The notes under the pieces were generated by a model. The model was not told the origin of the DNA. It did no database searches and worked only from the letters and a program-made list of their open reading frames with translations. The position numbers and the translations under genes are program-made. Below are positions 1-5,003 of a DNA stretch of 5,003 bases, one piece after another (position 1 is the stretch's first letter; every line of letters begins with the position of its first letter). The stretch is from OMOG01 sp041485845 (GTDB lineage Bacteria > Acidobacteriota > Terriglobia > Bryobacterales > Bryobacteraceae), in contig JBGPKH010000669.1 of NCBI GenBank assembly GCA_041485845.1, forward strand, positions 1 through 5,003. The letters are read 5' to 3'.

Positions 1-33
1 ATCCGCGAGCTTCAGTTTGTCGGACGTCGCCAT
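1..33 (-). CDS. Possible start of a downstream gene (N-terminus only)
   Basis: An ATG at 33-31 on the minus strand opens a frame that stays open to the left edge and gives 11 residues, MATSDKLKLAD. It follows the same-strand pilC gene after a 109-bp gap. No clear Shine-Dalgarno is visible just upstream; that stretch is the end of the G/C-tract element. The residues are too few to assign a family, so the product is unknown. The call rests only on strand agreement, position and an acceptable start, and it could be a chance ATG. Confidence 0.4.
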   Translation of the reverse strand, partial: MATSDKLKLAD

Positions 34-44
34 AGTCTAGAACC

Positions 45-88
45 GGGGGGTTAGGGGTGGGGGTTGGGGGTGGGGGTTGGGGGTGGGG
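45..88 (+). repeat. G-tract array with 13-bp tandem repeat (G-quadruplex-capable)
   Basis: Seven runs of four to six G lie on the plus strand at 45-50, 54-57, 59-63, 66-70, 72-76, 79-83 and 85-88, separated only by TTA, T or TT. Within this, the 13-bp unit GGGGGTTGGGGGT occurs twice exactly (59-71 and 72-84) and begins a third, degenerate copy. Four or more G-runs with 1-3 nt loops meet the usual sequence criterion for a G-quadruplex. In the pilC transcript this part would be C-rich. The role is unknown. Confidence 0.85.
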
Positions 89-116
89 TTTTGAGCCACA
101 TTTCCCCCACCCCTAA
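51..116. repeat. Perfect 13-bp inverted repeat in the pilC 3' gap
   Basis: TTAGGGGTGGGGG at 51-63 is the exact reverse complement of 104-116, giving a 13-bp stem around a 40-nt centre. It can be extended outward by G-C and G-T pairs to about 46/121. A second, tighter register pairs 80-88 (GGGGTGGGG) with 105-113 across a 16-nt loop. The element starts just after the pilC stop, so it could help end transcription or protect the mRNA 3' end. No T-tract follows the stem in the minus direction, so it is not a canonical Rho-independent terminator. Confidence 0.7.
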
Positions 117-134
117 TCCCTATCCCTAACCCCC
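104..134 (-). repeat. Opposite-strand G-tract (C-runs on plus strand)
   Basis: Five C-runs on the plus strand (104-108, 110-113, 118-120, 124-126, 130-134) are G-runs of three to five on the minus strand, spaced by 1-4 nt. In the pilC transcript this gives a G-rich segment starting 8 nt after the stop codon, with spacers resembling TTA/ATA/ATTA. It meets the G-quadruplex sequence criterion on the strand opposite to the 45-88 array. The TTAGGG-like look is probably incidental. Function unknown. Confidence 0.75.
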
Positions 135-142
135 GCATCTCT

Positions 143-1357
143 TCACCTGATGTTGTCCGCCAACGAAAAGATCGGCAGGTACAACGAAATCAACACAAAC
201 GCCACAAACGACCCCATCACGATCATGATGGCCGGCTCGATCAGCGAGAGCGTGGCCGCCATGCGCGTGTTCACGTCCTCCTCGAAGAACTCCGCCACGC
301 TGTTCAACATCGCCGGCAGCGCGCCGGTCGATTCGCCCACCTCGATCATGTCCGTGGCCAGCCCCGGAAACATCCCCGAAGCCTTGAGCGACCCCGACAG
401 CGGCTGTCCTTCCCGCACGCTCTTCCCCGCCGTTTCCACGGCCCGCCTCAGCAGCGGGGTGTTCAGGGAATCCGCGGCCGTCTCCATCGCCTGCACCAGC
501 GGGATGCCGCCGGTCAGCAGCGTTCCCAGGATCCGCGACAGTTGCGCGACCTGGTATTTCAGCCAGATGTCGCCCGCGACCGGCAGCTTCAGTTTGACGC
601 GATCGATGCTTAGCCGCGCCGCGTCCCCGCGCGCCCACCAGCGGAACAGAAAGATTGCCGCCACCAGTCCCGCCGCCAGGAACACGATGTAGCTCCGAGC
701 CGTAGTGCCGAGCGCAATCAGCCAGCGCGTCATAGTCGGCAGCGTCGCCTGCATGGTGCTGTACAGGCTGGCGAACGTGGGCACTACGTAGGTCACCAGG
801 AACACCATCAACAGGACCACCAGCACGATCAGCACGCACGGATACATCAGCGAGACCACCACTTTCTTCCGCACCGCGAGGGCGATCTTCTGATACGTGA
901 GATAGCGGTCCAGAACCTCGGTCAGGCTGCCGCTCTTTTCTCCCGCCATCACCGACGTCACGTACATCTTGGGAAAGACGCCCTGCTGCCGGAAGGCCTC
1001 GGACAGCAGCGTTCCGTTGCGCACCTCGTCGCGTACCGCCTTGATATAAGGACCCAGCTTGGGATCCGACAGCCTGTCCGCCAGCAGATCCAGCCCCTTC
1101 AAGATCGGCAGGCCCGCGCGGATCAGGGTCACAAACTGCTGGTTGAAGATCAGGAATTTCTCGAGGTTGAGCTTCTTGCGGCCTCCGAACAACCCCGCCG
1201 CGGCCACCGCCACGGCCGCCGACCGCGGCTTGATGGAGTAGATCAGGAAGCCCTGCTGCGAGAAGCGCTCGCGCAGTTCCTTCTCGGAGCCGGCGGTGGC
1301 CACCTGCTGGTGGATCTGCCCGCGCCCGTCGGCGTATTTCAGGACGAAATCGGCCAT
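143..1357 (-). CDS. PilC/GspF-type inner-membrane platform protein of type IV pilus or type II secretion system
   Basis: This 404-residue protein is full length for the T2SS protein F / PilC family, polytopic inner-membrane proteins that sit above the assembly ATPase and organise pilus or pseudopilus assembly. Two homologous T2SSF domains are visible, at about residues 68-192 and 270-394. Each has the family signature: AGEKSGSL at 138-145 and VGESTGALP at 340-348. Both are preceded by the cytoplasmic helical bundle motif (LIRAGLPILKGLDLL at 78-92; LLTGGIPLVQAME at 280-292). Hydrophobic segments near 168-192, 222-240 and 374-397 fit the usual three membrane helices. The N-terminus (FVLKYADGRG) resembles the start of other PilC/GspF proteins and supports the ATG at 1357. 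That start has an AAGGAGG site 11 nt upstream, inside the end of the lolA-like gene, which suggests translational coupling. PilC cannot be told from GspF by sequence alone, and no ATPase or pilin gene is in view, so no symbol is given. Confidence 0.95.
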   Translation of the reverse strand: MADFVLKYADGRGQIHQQVATAGSEKELRERFSQQGFLIYSIKPRSAAVAVAAAGLFGGRKKLNLEKFLIFNQQFVTLIRAGLPILKGLDLLADRLSDPKLGPYIKAVRDEVRNGTLLSEAFRQQGVFPKMYVTSVMAGEKSGSLTEVLDRYLTYQKIALAVRKKVVVSLMYPCVLIVLVVLLMVFLVTYVVPTFASLYSTMQATLPTMTRWLIALGTTARSYIVFLAAGLVAAIFLFRWWARGDAARLSIDRVKLKLPVAGDIWLKYQVAQLSRILGTLLTGGIPLVQAMETAADSLNTPLLRRAVETAGKSVREGQPLSGSLKASGMFPGLATDMIEVGESTGALPAMLNSVAEFFEEDVNTRMAATLSLIEPAIMIVMGSFVAFVLISLYLPIFSLADNIR

Positions 1358-1360
1358 GGG

Positions 1361-1996
1361 CTACTGACCCTCCTTGATCAGCTCCGCGCCCTTCGGCACC
1401 TGAAACTGGAACAACTTGTCGTCCAGTTTGGGGTCCAGCCGTTCCTGTTCGAAGCGAAACTCCAAAATGGACTTATCGAACCCGGTCACCTTCACCTCGC
1501 GGATGTGGTAATCCGGCCCCACCAGGAACTGCACTTCGGAATACGGCAGGTTATCGGTTTTGGGCGCCCCCGTAATGCGCGTATCGACCCCCTCCACTTT
1601 CGCTTCCAGGTTCCGGAACTCCTTATCAAAGTATAACTTACCGAGAAGGAAGGCGAGCGGCGCACGCATGTCATCACTCTCCTGGAGCTTCATTTGCTCC
1701 GCCCGGTTTTCATCCGGAAGCCACAGCCACAGGGATTTGTTGTCGGAGACCCACAGCTTGCCCTTGGGCTGGTTGTATGCCCAGCGCATACGCCCCGGCT
1801 TGCGCAGCATCAGAATCCCGCTCTCGGTCGGCCGGTGTCCTTCACCAGCCCGTGTATAATCTTCCTGGAAAAGGACTTGGAGGGTTTTGGCCTTGTTGTA
1901 CCGGACCTCGACGCCCTTCAAAAGGGCATCCAGGCTGGGGTCGGCGGCAACCGCCGACACTGACAGCAACCCGATGAGTAGCCGTACTTGGCTCAC
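1361..1996 (-). CDS. lolA: LolA-like periplasmic outer-membrane lipoprotein carrier
   Basis: The product is about 211 residues, close to the usual length of LolA precursors (~200). LolA takes lipoproteins from the LolCDE transporter and ferries them across the periplasm to the outer membrane. From the GTG at 1996 the protein begins MSQVRLLIGLLSVSAVAADP, a short Sec signal peptide with likely cleavage after AVA or VAA. Family features follow: FQEDYTR at 43-49, GILMLRKPGRMRWAY at 60-74 (the 'kPgrmrW' strand), VSDNKSLWLWLP at 83-94, APLAFLLGK at 112-120, and the C-terminal strand FQFQVPKGAELI at 196-207. The frame is open up to an ATG at 2470, but those extra 158 residues are Arg/Ser/Pro/Gly-rich and lie out of frame inside the DUF29 gene, so that start is rejected. 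The GTG lacks a good Shine-Dalgarno; a site-like AAAGAAGG near 2043 has no usable start after it, so the start is moderately certain. It lies 47 nt after DUF29 and 3 nt before pilC. It could be a specialised LolA paralogue rather than the general carrier. Confidence 0.88.
   Translation of the reverse strand: MSQVRLLIGLLSVSAVAADPSLDALLKGVEVRYNKAKTLQVLFQEDYTRAGEGHRPTESGILMLRKPGRMRWAYNQPKGKLWVSDNKSLWLWLPDENRAEQMKLQESDDMRAPLAFLLGKLYFDKEFRNLEAKVEGVDTRITGAPKTDNLPYSEVQFLVGPDYHIREVKVTGFDKSILEFRFEQERLDPKLDDKLFQFQVPKGAELIKEGQ
1369..1375 (-). promoter_or_regulatory. Shine-Dalgarno for the pilC/gspF gene, inside the lolA 3' end
   Basis: AAGGAGG on the minus strand lies within the last codons of the LolA-like gene, 11 nt before the ATG at 1357. 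The lolA TAG (1363-1361) falls between the site and the start. Ribosomes ending lolA would therefore be placed at the next start, consistent with coupling. The spacing is slightly long, but the core matches the consensus fully. Confidence 0.75.
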
Positions 1997-2043
1997 AAAC
2001 AGTTTGACGCACCCGGACGGCGGACCGTGTAGGGAAACCTTCT

Positions 2044-2514
2044 TTAGCCGTTTCCGGGTCGGAGTGCGTTCAGGTCGCCATCGAGCAGTTCCTGTAGCGT
2101 GTAGGGGCAATCTTTGGGAATATTGAGTTCCCTGGCACGCTCGGTCAAGTTGCTTTCTTGCAGGGCATCCCGAACGGCTCTTCGATAAATCTTCTGAAGG
2201 TTCTCCGCAAGATGACGCCGAAGGCTGGGGGAATCCTCCAACTTGATGTCGATCTCCAGACGACCACCTACGATGGACGCCCGCCAGCTTGCCCCGGACC
2301 GCTCCGGCTGAATCCTCTGCTTTACCAGGTGCGACAGCATCCGGGTTAGCTGCGAGCGCACTGCCGAACGATCGCTCTTTCCCAAATCCTCGACCTCCTC
2401 GGCCAGGTTCTCCAAATCCACTTCTTCGAAACGGCCCTCGCGGAGGAGCTGCGCTGTGTGGGCGGACCACTCGACAAAGTCGGTGTCGTATAGCGTTTTC
2501 GTCGTGGTGGCCAT
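2044..2514 (-). CDS. DUF29 family protein
   Basis: This complete 156-residue protein matches what I know of the DUF29 family, small helical proteins of unknown function that are common in Cyanobacteria, Proteobacteria and Acidobacteriota. Typical features are the N-terminal LYDTDFVEW (8-16), the LLREGRFEEVDLENLAEEVE stretch (23-42) leading to LGKSDR (44-49), a central conserved tryptophan in SGASWRASI (73-81), and a C-terminal CPYTLQELLDGD (136-147). There is no signal peptide or membrane segment, so it is probably cytosolic. The ATG at 2514 is 3 nt after the stop of the upstream surface-protein gene, with GAGG six bases upstream, so translation may be coupled to that gene. No function can be given; its link to the neighbouring envelope genes may be only co-transcription. 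Confidence 0.9.
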   Translation of the reverse strand: MATTTKTLYDTDFVEWSAHTAQLLREGRFEEVDLENLAEEVEDLGKSDRSAVRSQLTRMLSHLVKQRIQPERSGASWRASIVGGRLEIDIKLEDSPSLRRHLAENLQKIYRRAVRDALQESNLTERARELNIPKDCPYTLQELLDGDLNALRPGNG

Positions 2515-2517
2515 GTA

Positions 2518-5003
2518 CTACCTCACCGACACGGTCACGCCATTCTGGCTGCTGTTGCCGCCGATCGACACAATCAACGAGAGGTCGCCCGACCGCGCAC
2601 TCTGGGGGATCTGCACGTTGAGCTGCATCACGCCCGAGACCAGGCTGGGCGCCTCGCCCGCAAACGAGATGCTCGCCGGTTGCCCGTCAATCAGAACCGC
2701 CACCGGCAGCAGCGGCGCCGGTGTCAGCGGGGGAGTCGGCGACACCGTGGTCACTTTGCCATTGACTCCCGCCGGGCTCGTCTGGCCTTCACCCGTCATG
2801 TAGATGGCCACCGTCTCGCCCTTGTTGGCGGGGTTCGACGGAGAGTTCGCCGAGAGGTTGGAGTTCAGGATGGCCCCCGGTCCGGTGCCCGAAGCATTCG
2901 CCGTAAACAAGCCGGGCGCCGTGGGAACCACCCCCACACCGATCCCGTTGGAGGTTTGGCCGATGAACTTGACCAGCACCGTGGTGCTTTGCAGGAAGGC
3001 GATGTCATACGGCACGATCGCCGAAACCTGCGTGTTGCTGGCGAACACCATCGGGGCTGCGATGCCGCCCACCAGCACCTGCACCCCACCCAGCGTAGTG
3101 GCCACTCTCCCGGTAGCGGGGTCCAGCGCCAGCGTGACAAACGGCGTCGGCCCGAGGCCCGTACCGAAGATCGTGATCACCTCGCCGGGCGAGATCGATT
3201 GGCCGAGGTAGCTCGCCGCGCTGGATACTTTGGTGATCGTGGGCAGCGGGGCGGTCACCGTGAGGGTGACGCTGATGGTTGTCGATCCGGTTGCGGTTCC
3301 CGTTCCGGCTACCGTGACGGAGCCGTTGCATGTGCCCGCGCCCAGATTATTCGTATTCACCGAAACCGTGACATTCCCGGCAGCGGTGCCGGCAGCCGGC
3401 GAAGCCGCAAGCCAGCCGCTCGCGCAATTCCCCGCCGCTACCTGCGTGCTGAACGTCAGGCCTTGTTGCCCCGAGACCTGCACCTGCTGCGAAGAAGGCG
3501 GCGTACCGCCCGCCTGGTAAGTGAACGTCAGGGAACTGGGGCTGGCCGAGATCACGTTGGCCTGCACCGTCAGGCTGACCGCAATCGTGACCGCGGTCCC
3601 GCCGTTGGGCGAAAGTGTGATGCCGCCGCTGTACGTCCCTGCGGCGAGACCCGCCGGATTCGCAATCACGGTGATCGTCGGGTTACTCGCAGTATTGAGC
3701 CCCTGCCCGTTGGCCAGAGTGGCTCCGTTGGAGGTCGCGGATAGCCAACTGCCGCCGCTCGTCGTAGAAACCGTGTAGATGTACCCAACCCCGGCAGTTC
3801 CCGAGGTTACGGTCACGTTCTGCCCGGCCGGCGCGCTCCCGTTCACCTGGGCGCTGAAGCTGAGCGATGTCGGGCTCACCGAGATGTTCCCGGTCGCGCC
3901 GGAAACTCCCACCGTCAGAGTCACCGGGACCGTCTGTGTAACGCCGTTCGCGGTCAGTAGGATATTGCCCTGATATGTACCCGACGACAGGTTCGACTGG
4001 TTTACCGCGATCGTCAGGTTCTGACTCCCCGTGAGAGTGCAGTTGTTGCACGGGAACGACACAGTCAGCCAGTTGGTGGTGCCGCTGACGATGTTGGTGC
4101 TCACCGTATATATGGTGCTGGACGAGGGCGCTGTGACGGTCAGGGTTTGAGTCGCGGGAGCGGCGCCGTTCACCGCCCCGCTAAAGGTGAAGGATGCCGG
4201 CGAGAGCGTCAGCGGCCCCGTGGTCGTTCCGCAAGACGTGGCGCTGCTGCCGCTCACCAGCGCCACGACGGGAATCGTGAGCGGACTGTTCGCCGCGTTG
4301 GATGCCGTGGCGGTAATGCTGCCCACGTTGATGCCGTTGCACAACCCCGCCGGATTGGCCGTCACCAGGTAGGACGCCGGCGTGTTACCACTGTTCGTCG
4401 GGCTGCTGAGAGTGATCCAGGACTGCTGCGGGGTGGCGGTCACCAACGTGCTCGAGTTGTCGCTGGCCGAGACTTGCACGACGGTTTGGTAAGCCGTCGA
4501 CCCTGCCGCGTAGTTGAAGTTGATCGAACCCGGGCTGGCGTTCAGCACCAGACCCGAACCGACTACCAGGCTGACATTCACGCTCTGGTTTCCACTGGGC
4601 GTGGTGATGTTCACGATGCCCTGGTTGGTTCCGGCTGCAAGACCAAACGGGATTACGCTGACCGTCAGATTGGCCGGCCCCGAGCCGCTCGTGGGACTCA
4701 CCACCAGCCAACTCTGGGTCGAACTGGCAGTGAACGCTCCGCTCGCTGCAATCGTGATGGTCTGCTGCGGAGGGCCGAACGACTGGCCGGACTGGTAAGC
4801 GAACGTGAGCGATGACGGCGCCACCAGAGATCCGGTCCCTCCTCCGCTGCCGCCGATGGTGAGGTTGACCTGAATGGTGGCGAATTGGCTGCCGCCCGAG
4901 TTAAGGGTAATGTAGCTGGTGTAGCTCCCCGCTCCCAGGCTGCCCGGAGCGATGGTCACCGCGAGGTTCTGAGACCCCGTGTAGGTGCAGCCGTTGCAGG
5001 GCG
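2518..5003 (-). CDS. Large secreted/surface protein with BACON-like repeats and Solibacter C-terminal domain (5' end missing)
   Basis: The frame is open from the right edge to the TAG at 2520-2518 and encodes at least 827 residues; the true start and any signal peptide lie outside the window. A GTG at 4959 is not the start, because the frame before it already encodes repeat sequence (CNGCTYTGSQNLAVTI) that matches a later repeat. The product is rich in Ser, Thr, Gly, Asn and Val, with almost no charged residues in the repeats, typical of extracellular beta-sandwich proteins. It contains one partial and five complete BACON-like repeats of about 90-108 residues, then a ~240-residue end that I recognise as the Solibacter uncharacterized C-terminal domain (TIGR03437). 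BACON domains are often proposed to bind carbohydrate or mucin, but no catalytic domain is visible here. A surface, adhesive or matrix role is inference. It is the first gene in view of the apparent operon, 3 nt before DUF29. Confidence 0.9.
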   Translation of the reverse strand, partial: PCNGCTYTGSQNLAVTIAPGSLGAGSYTSYITLNSGGSQFATIQVNLTIGGSGGGTGSLVAPSSLTFAYQSGQSFGPPQQTITIAASGAFTASSTQSWLVVSPTSGSGPANLTVSVIPFGLAAGTNQGIVNITTPSGNQSVNVSLVVGSGLVLNASPGSINFNYAAGSTAYQTVVQVSASDNSSTLVTATPQQSWITLSSPTNSGNTPASYLVTANPAGLCNGINVGSITATASNAANSPLTIPVVALVSGSSATSCGTTTGPLTLSPASFTFSGAVNGAAPATQTLTVTAPSSSTIYTVSTNIVSGTTNWLTVSFPCNNCTLTGSQNLTIAVNQSNLSSGTYQGNILLTANGVTQTVPVTLTVGVSGATGNISVSPTSLSFSAQVNGSAPAGQNVTVTSGTAGVGYIYTVSTTSGGSWLSATSNGATLANGQGLNTASNPTITVIANPAGLAAGTYSGGITLSPNGGTAVTIAVSLTVQANVISASPSSLTFTYQAGGTPPSSQQVQVSGQQGLTFSTQVAAGNCASGWLAASPAAGTAAGNVTVSVNTNNLGAGTCNGSVTVAGTGTATGSTTISVTLTVTAPLPTITKVSSAASYLGQSISPGEVITIFGTGLGPTPFVTLALDPATGRVATTLGGVQVLVGGIAAPMVFASNTQVSAIVPYDIAFLQSTTVLVKFIGQTSNGIGVGVVPTAPGLFTANASGTGPGAILNSNLSANSPSNPANKGETVAIYMTGEGQTSPAGVNGKVTTVSPTPPLTPAPLLPVAVLIDGQPASISFAGEAPSLVSGVMQLNVQIPQSARSGDLSLIVSIGGNSSQNGVTVSVR
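2521..2526 (-). promoter_or_regulatory. Weak Shine-Dalgarno for the DUF29 gene
   Basis: GTGAGG on the minus strand forms the last two sense codons of the surface-protein gene. Its GAGG core is six bases before the DUF29 ATG at 2514, with the TAG stop of the upstream gene (2520-2518) in between. The placement supports that ATG and suggests stop-start coupling, but the match is short. Confidence 0.55.
2521..3243 (-). other. Solibacter C-terminal domain (TIGR03437-like) of the surface protein
   Basis: These last ~241 residues begin at PTITKVSSAASYLGQSISPG and run to the terminal VTVSVR. Recognisable motifs are SPGEVITIFGTGLGPT, VLVGGIAAPMVFASNTQVSA followed by IVPYDI, TAPGLFTANASGTGPGAILN, and KGETVAIYMTGEGQT. 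The end has VLIDGQPASISFAGEAPSLV, then QLNVQIP and GDLSLIVSIGG. Established knowledge is that this domain ends many large exported-looking proteins in Solibacter relatives and has no known function. An anchoring or sorting role is possible but not shown here. Confidence 0.85.
3256..5003 (-). repeat. Protein-level array of BACON-like repeats (one partial, five complete)
   Basis: Units are read from the translation: partial R0 at 5003-4855, R1 at 4827-4561, R2 at 4551-4255, R3 at 4215-3910, R4 at 3888-3565, R5 at 3555-3256. Each opens with a strand like 'SPSSLTFTYQAG' and has a mid-repeat tryptophan in an SWL/NWLTV/GWLAAS context. A 'TVSVNTNNLGAGT' segment follows, and the unit closes with a 'VSLTV' strand. 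Short Gly/Ser/Thr-rich linkers join the units. R3 and R4 share an (A/Q)VNG(A/S)AP segment, whereas R1 and R5 share YQ(S/A)G and a QQ pair, so there are at least two subtypes. Confidence 0.85.

Noticed and set aside
64..116. Canonical Rho-independent terminator after pilC
   Set aside because: The stems are strong, but no T-tract follows in the minus direction and the downstream arm continues as C-runs. It is kept only as an inverted repeat of unknown role.
104..134. TTAGGG-like runs as a telomere
   Set aside because: Spacing and unit are irregular, the element lies between genes on the same strand, and nothing indicates a replicon end.
150..692. Plus-strand 180-codon frame antisense to pilC
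   Set aside because: It shows no recognisable domain and is Ser/Ala-rich; it mirrors the membrane protein codons on the other strand.
126..839. Minus-strand 237-codon frame overlapping the pilC/gspF gene
   Set aside because: It is in another frame of the pilC gene, with Gly/Arg/Ala/His-rich low-complexity translation and no family features; pilC is clearly coding.
2680..3744. Plus-strand 354-codon open frame opposite the surface-protein gene
   Set aside because: Its translation is Arg/Gly/Ala-rich with no domain, and it lies antisense to a well-supported repeat protein. Long antisense frames are expected opposite GC-rich, Gly/Thr/Ser-rich coding sequence.
4147..4815. Plus-strand 222-codon frame opposite the repeats
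   Set aside because: Arg-rich composition without motifs, fully antisense to the BACON-like repeats.
4957..4959. GTG as the start of the large surface-protein gene
   Set aside because: The same frame continues upstream to the edge and encodes a segment (CNGCTYTGSQNL) that matches repeat R3, so the gene begins outside the window.
3256..5003. CRISPR array or DNA-level tandem repeat
   Set aside because: The periodicity is about 300 bp and is seen at the protein level with divergent codons; there are no short identical repeats with unique spacers.

Overview
The window is GC-rich (roughly 60%) bacterial DNA, and every gene I can support lies on the minus strand. The best taxonomic clue is the last ~240 residues of the large right-hand gene, which match my knowledge of the 'Solibacter uncharacterized C-terminal domain' (TIGR03437). 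With the T4P/T2SS platform protein, the LolA-like protein and the DUF29 protein, this points to an Acidobacteriota genome, most likely of the Solibacter/Bryobacter group. That placement is inference from recognised families; no database search was run.

Layout in the direction of transcription, right to left. (1) 5003-2518: the 3' part of a long gene for a secreted or surface protein. It has about five and a half BACON-like beta-sandwich repeats followed by the Solibacter C-terminal domain; its start lies beyond the right edge. (2) 2514-2044: a complete DUF29 gene, 3 nt after the first. (3) 1996-1361: a LolA-like periplasmic lipoprotein carrier with a signal peptide, best started at a GTG. (4) 1357-143: a complete PilC/GspF inner-membrane platform protein, 3 nt after lolA, with its Shine-Dalgarno inside the end of lolA. 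(5) 142-34: a 109-bp gap holding a striking G-tract/C-tract element with a 13-bp perfect inverted repeat. (6) 33-1: the first 11 codons of a possible further minus-strand gene.

The tight spacing (3 nt, 47 nt, 3 nt) and shared strand suggest one transcript from the surface protein through pilC. LolA and PilC both serve the cell envelope: LolA-type proteins carry lipoproteins to the outer membrane, and PilC/GspF anchors assembly of type IV pili or type II secretion pseudopili. The surface protein could be an exported product of the same cell, but nothing here shows it is a substrate of that machinery. The G/C-tract element just after the pilC stop is the most unusual non-coding feature.

I do not see a clear new defence or mobile system. 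The points most worth a second look are the G/C-tract element, the internal duplication in the Solibacter C-terminal domain, the mixed repeat types in the surface protein, and the LolA-PilC coupling.
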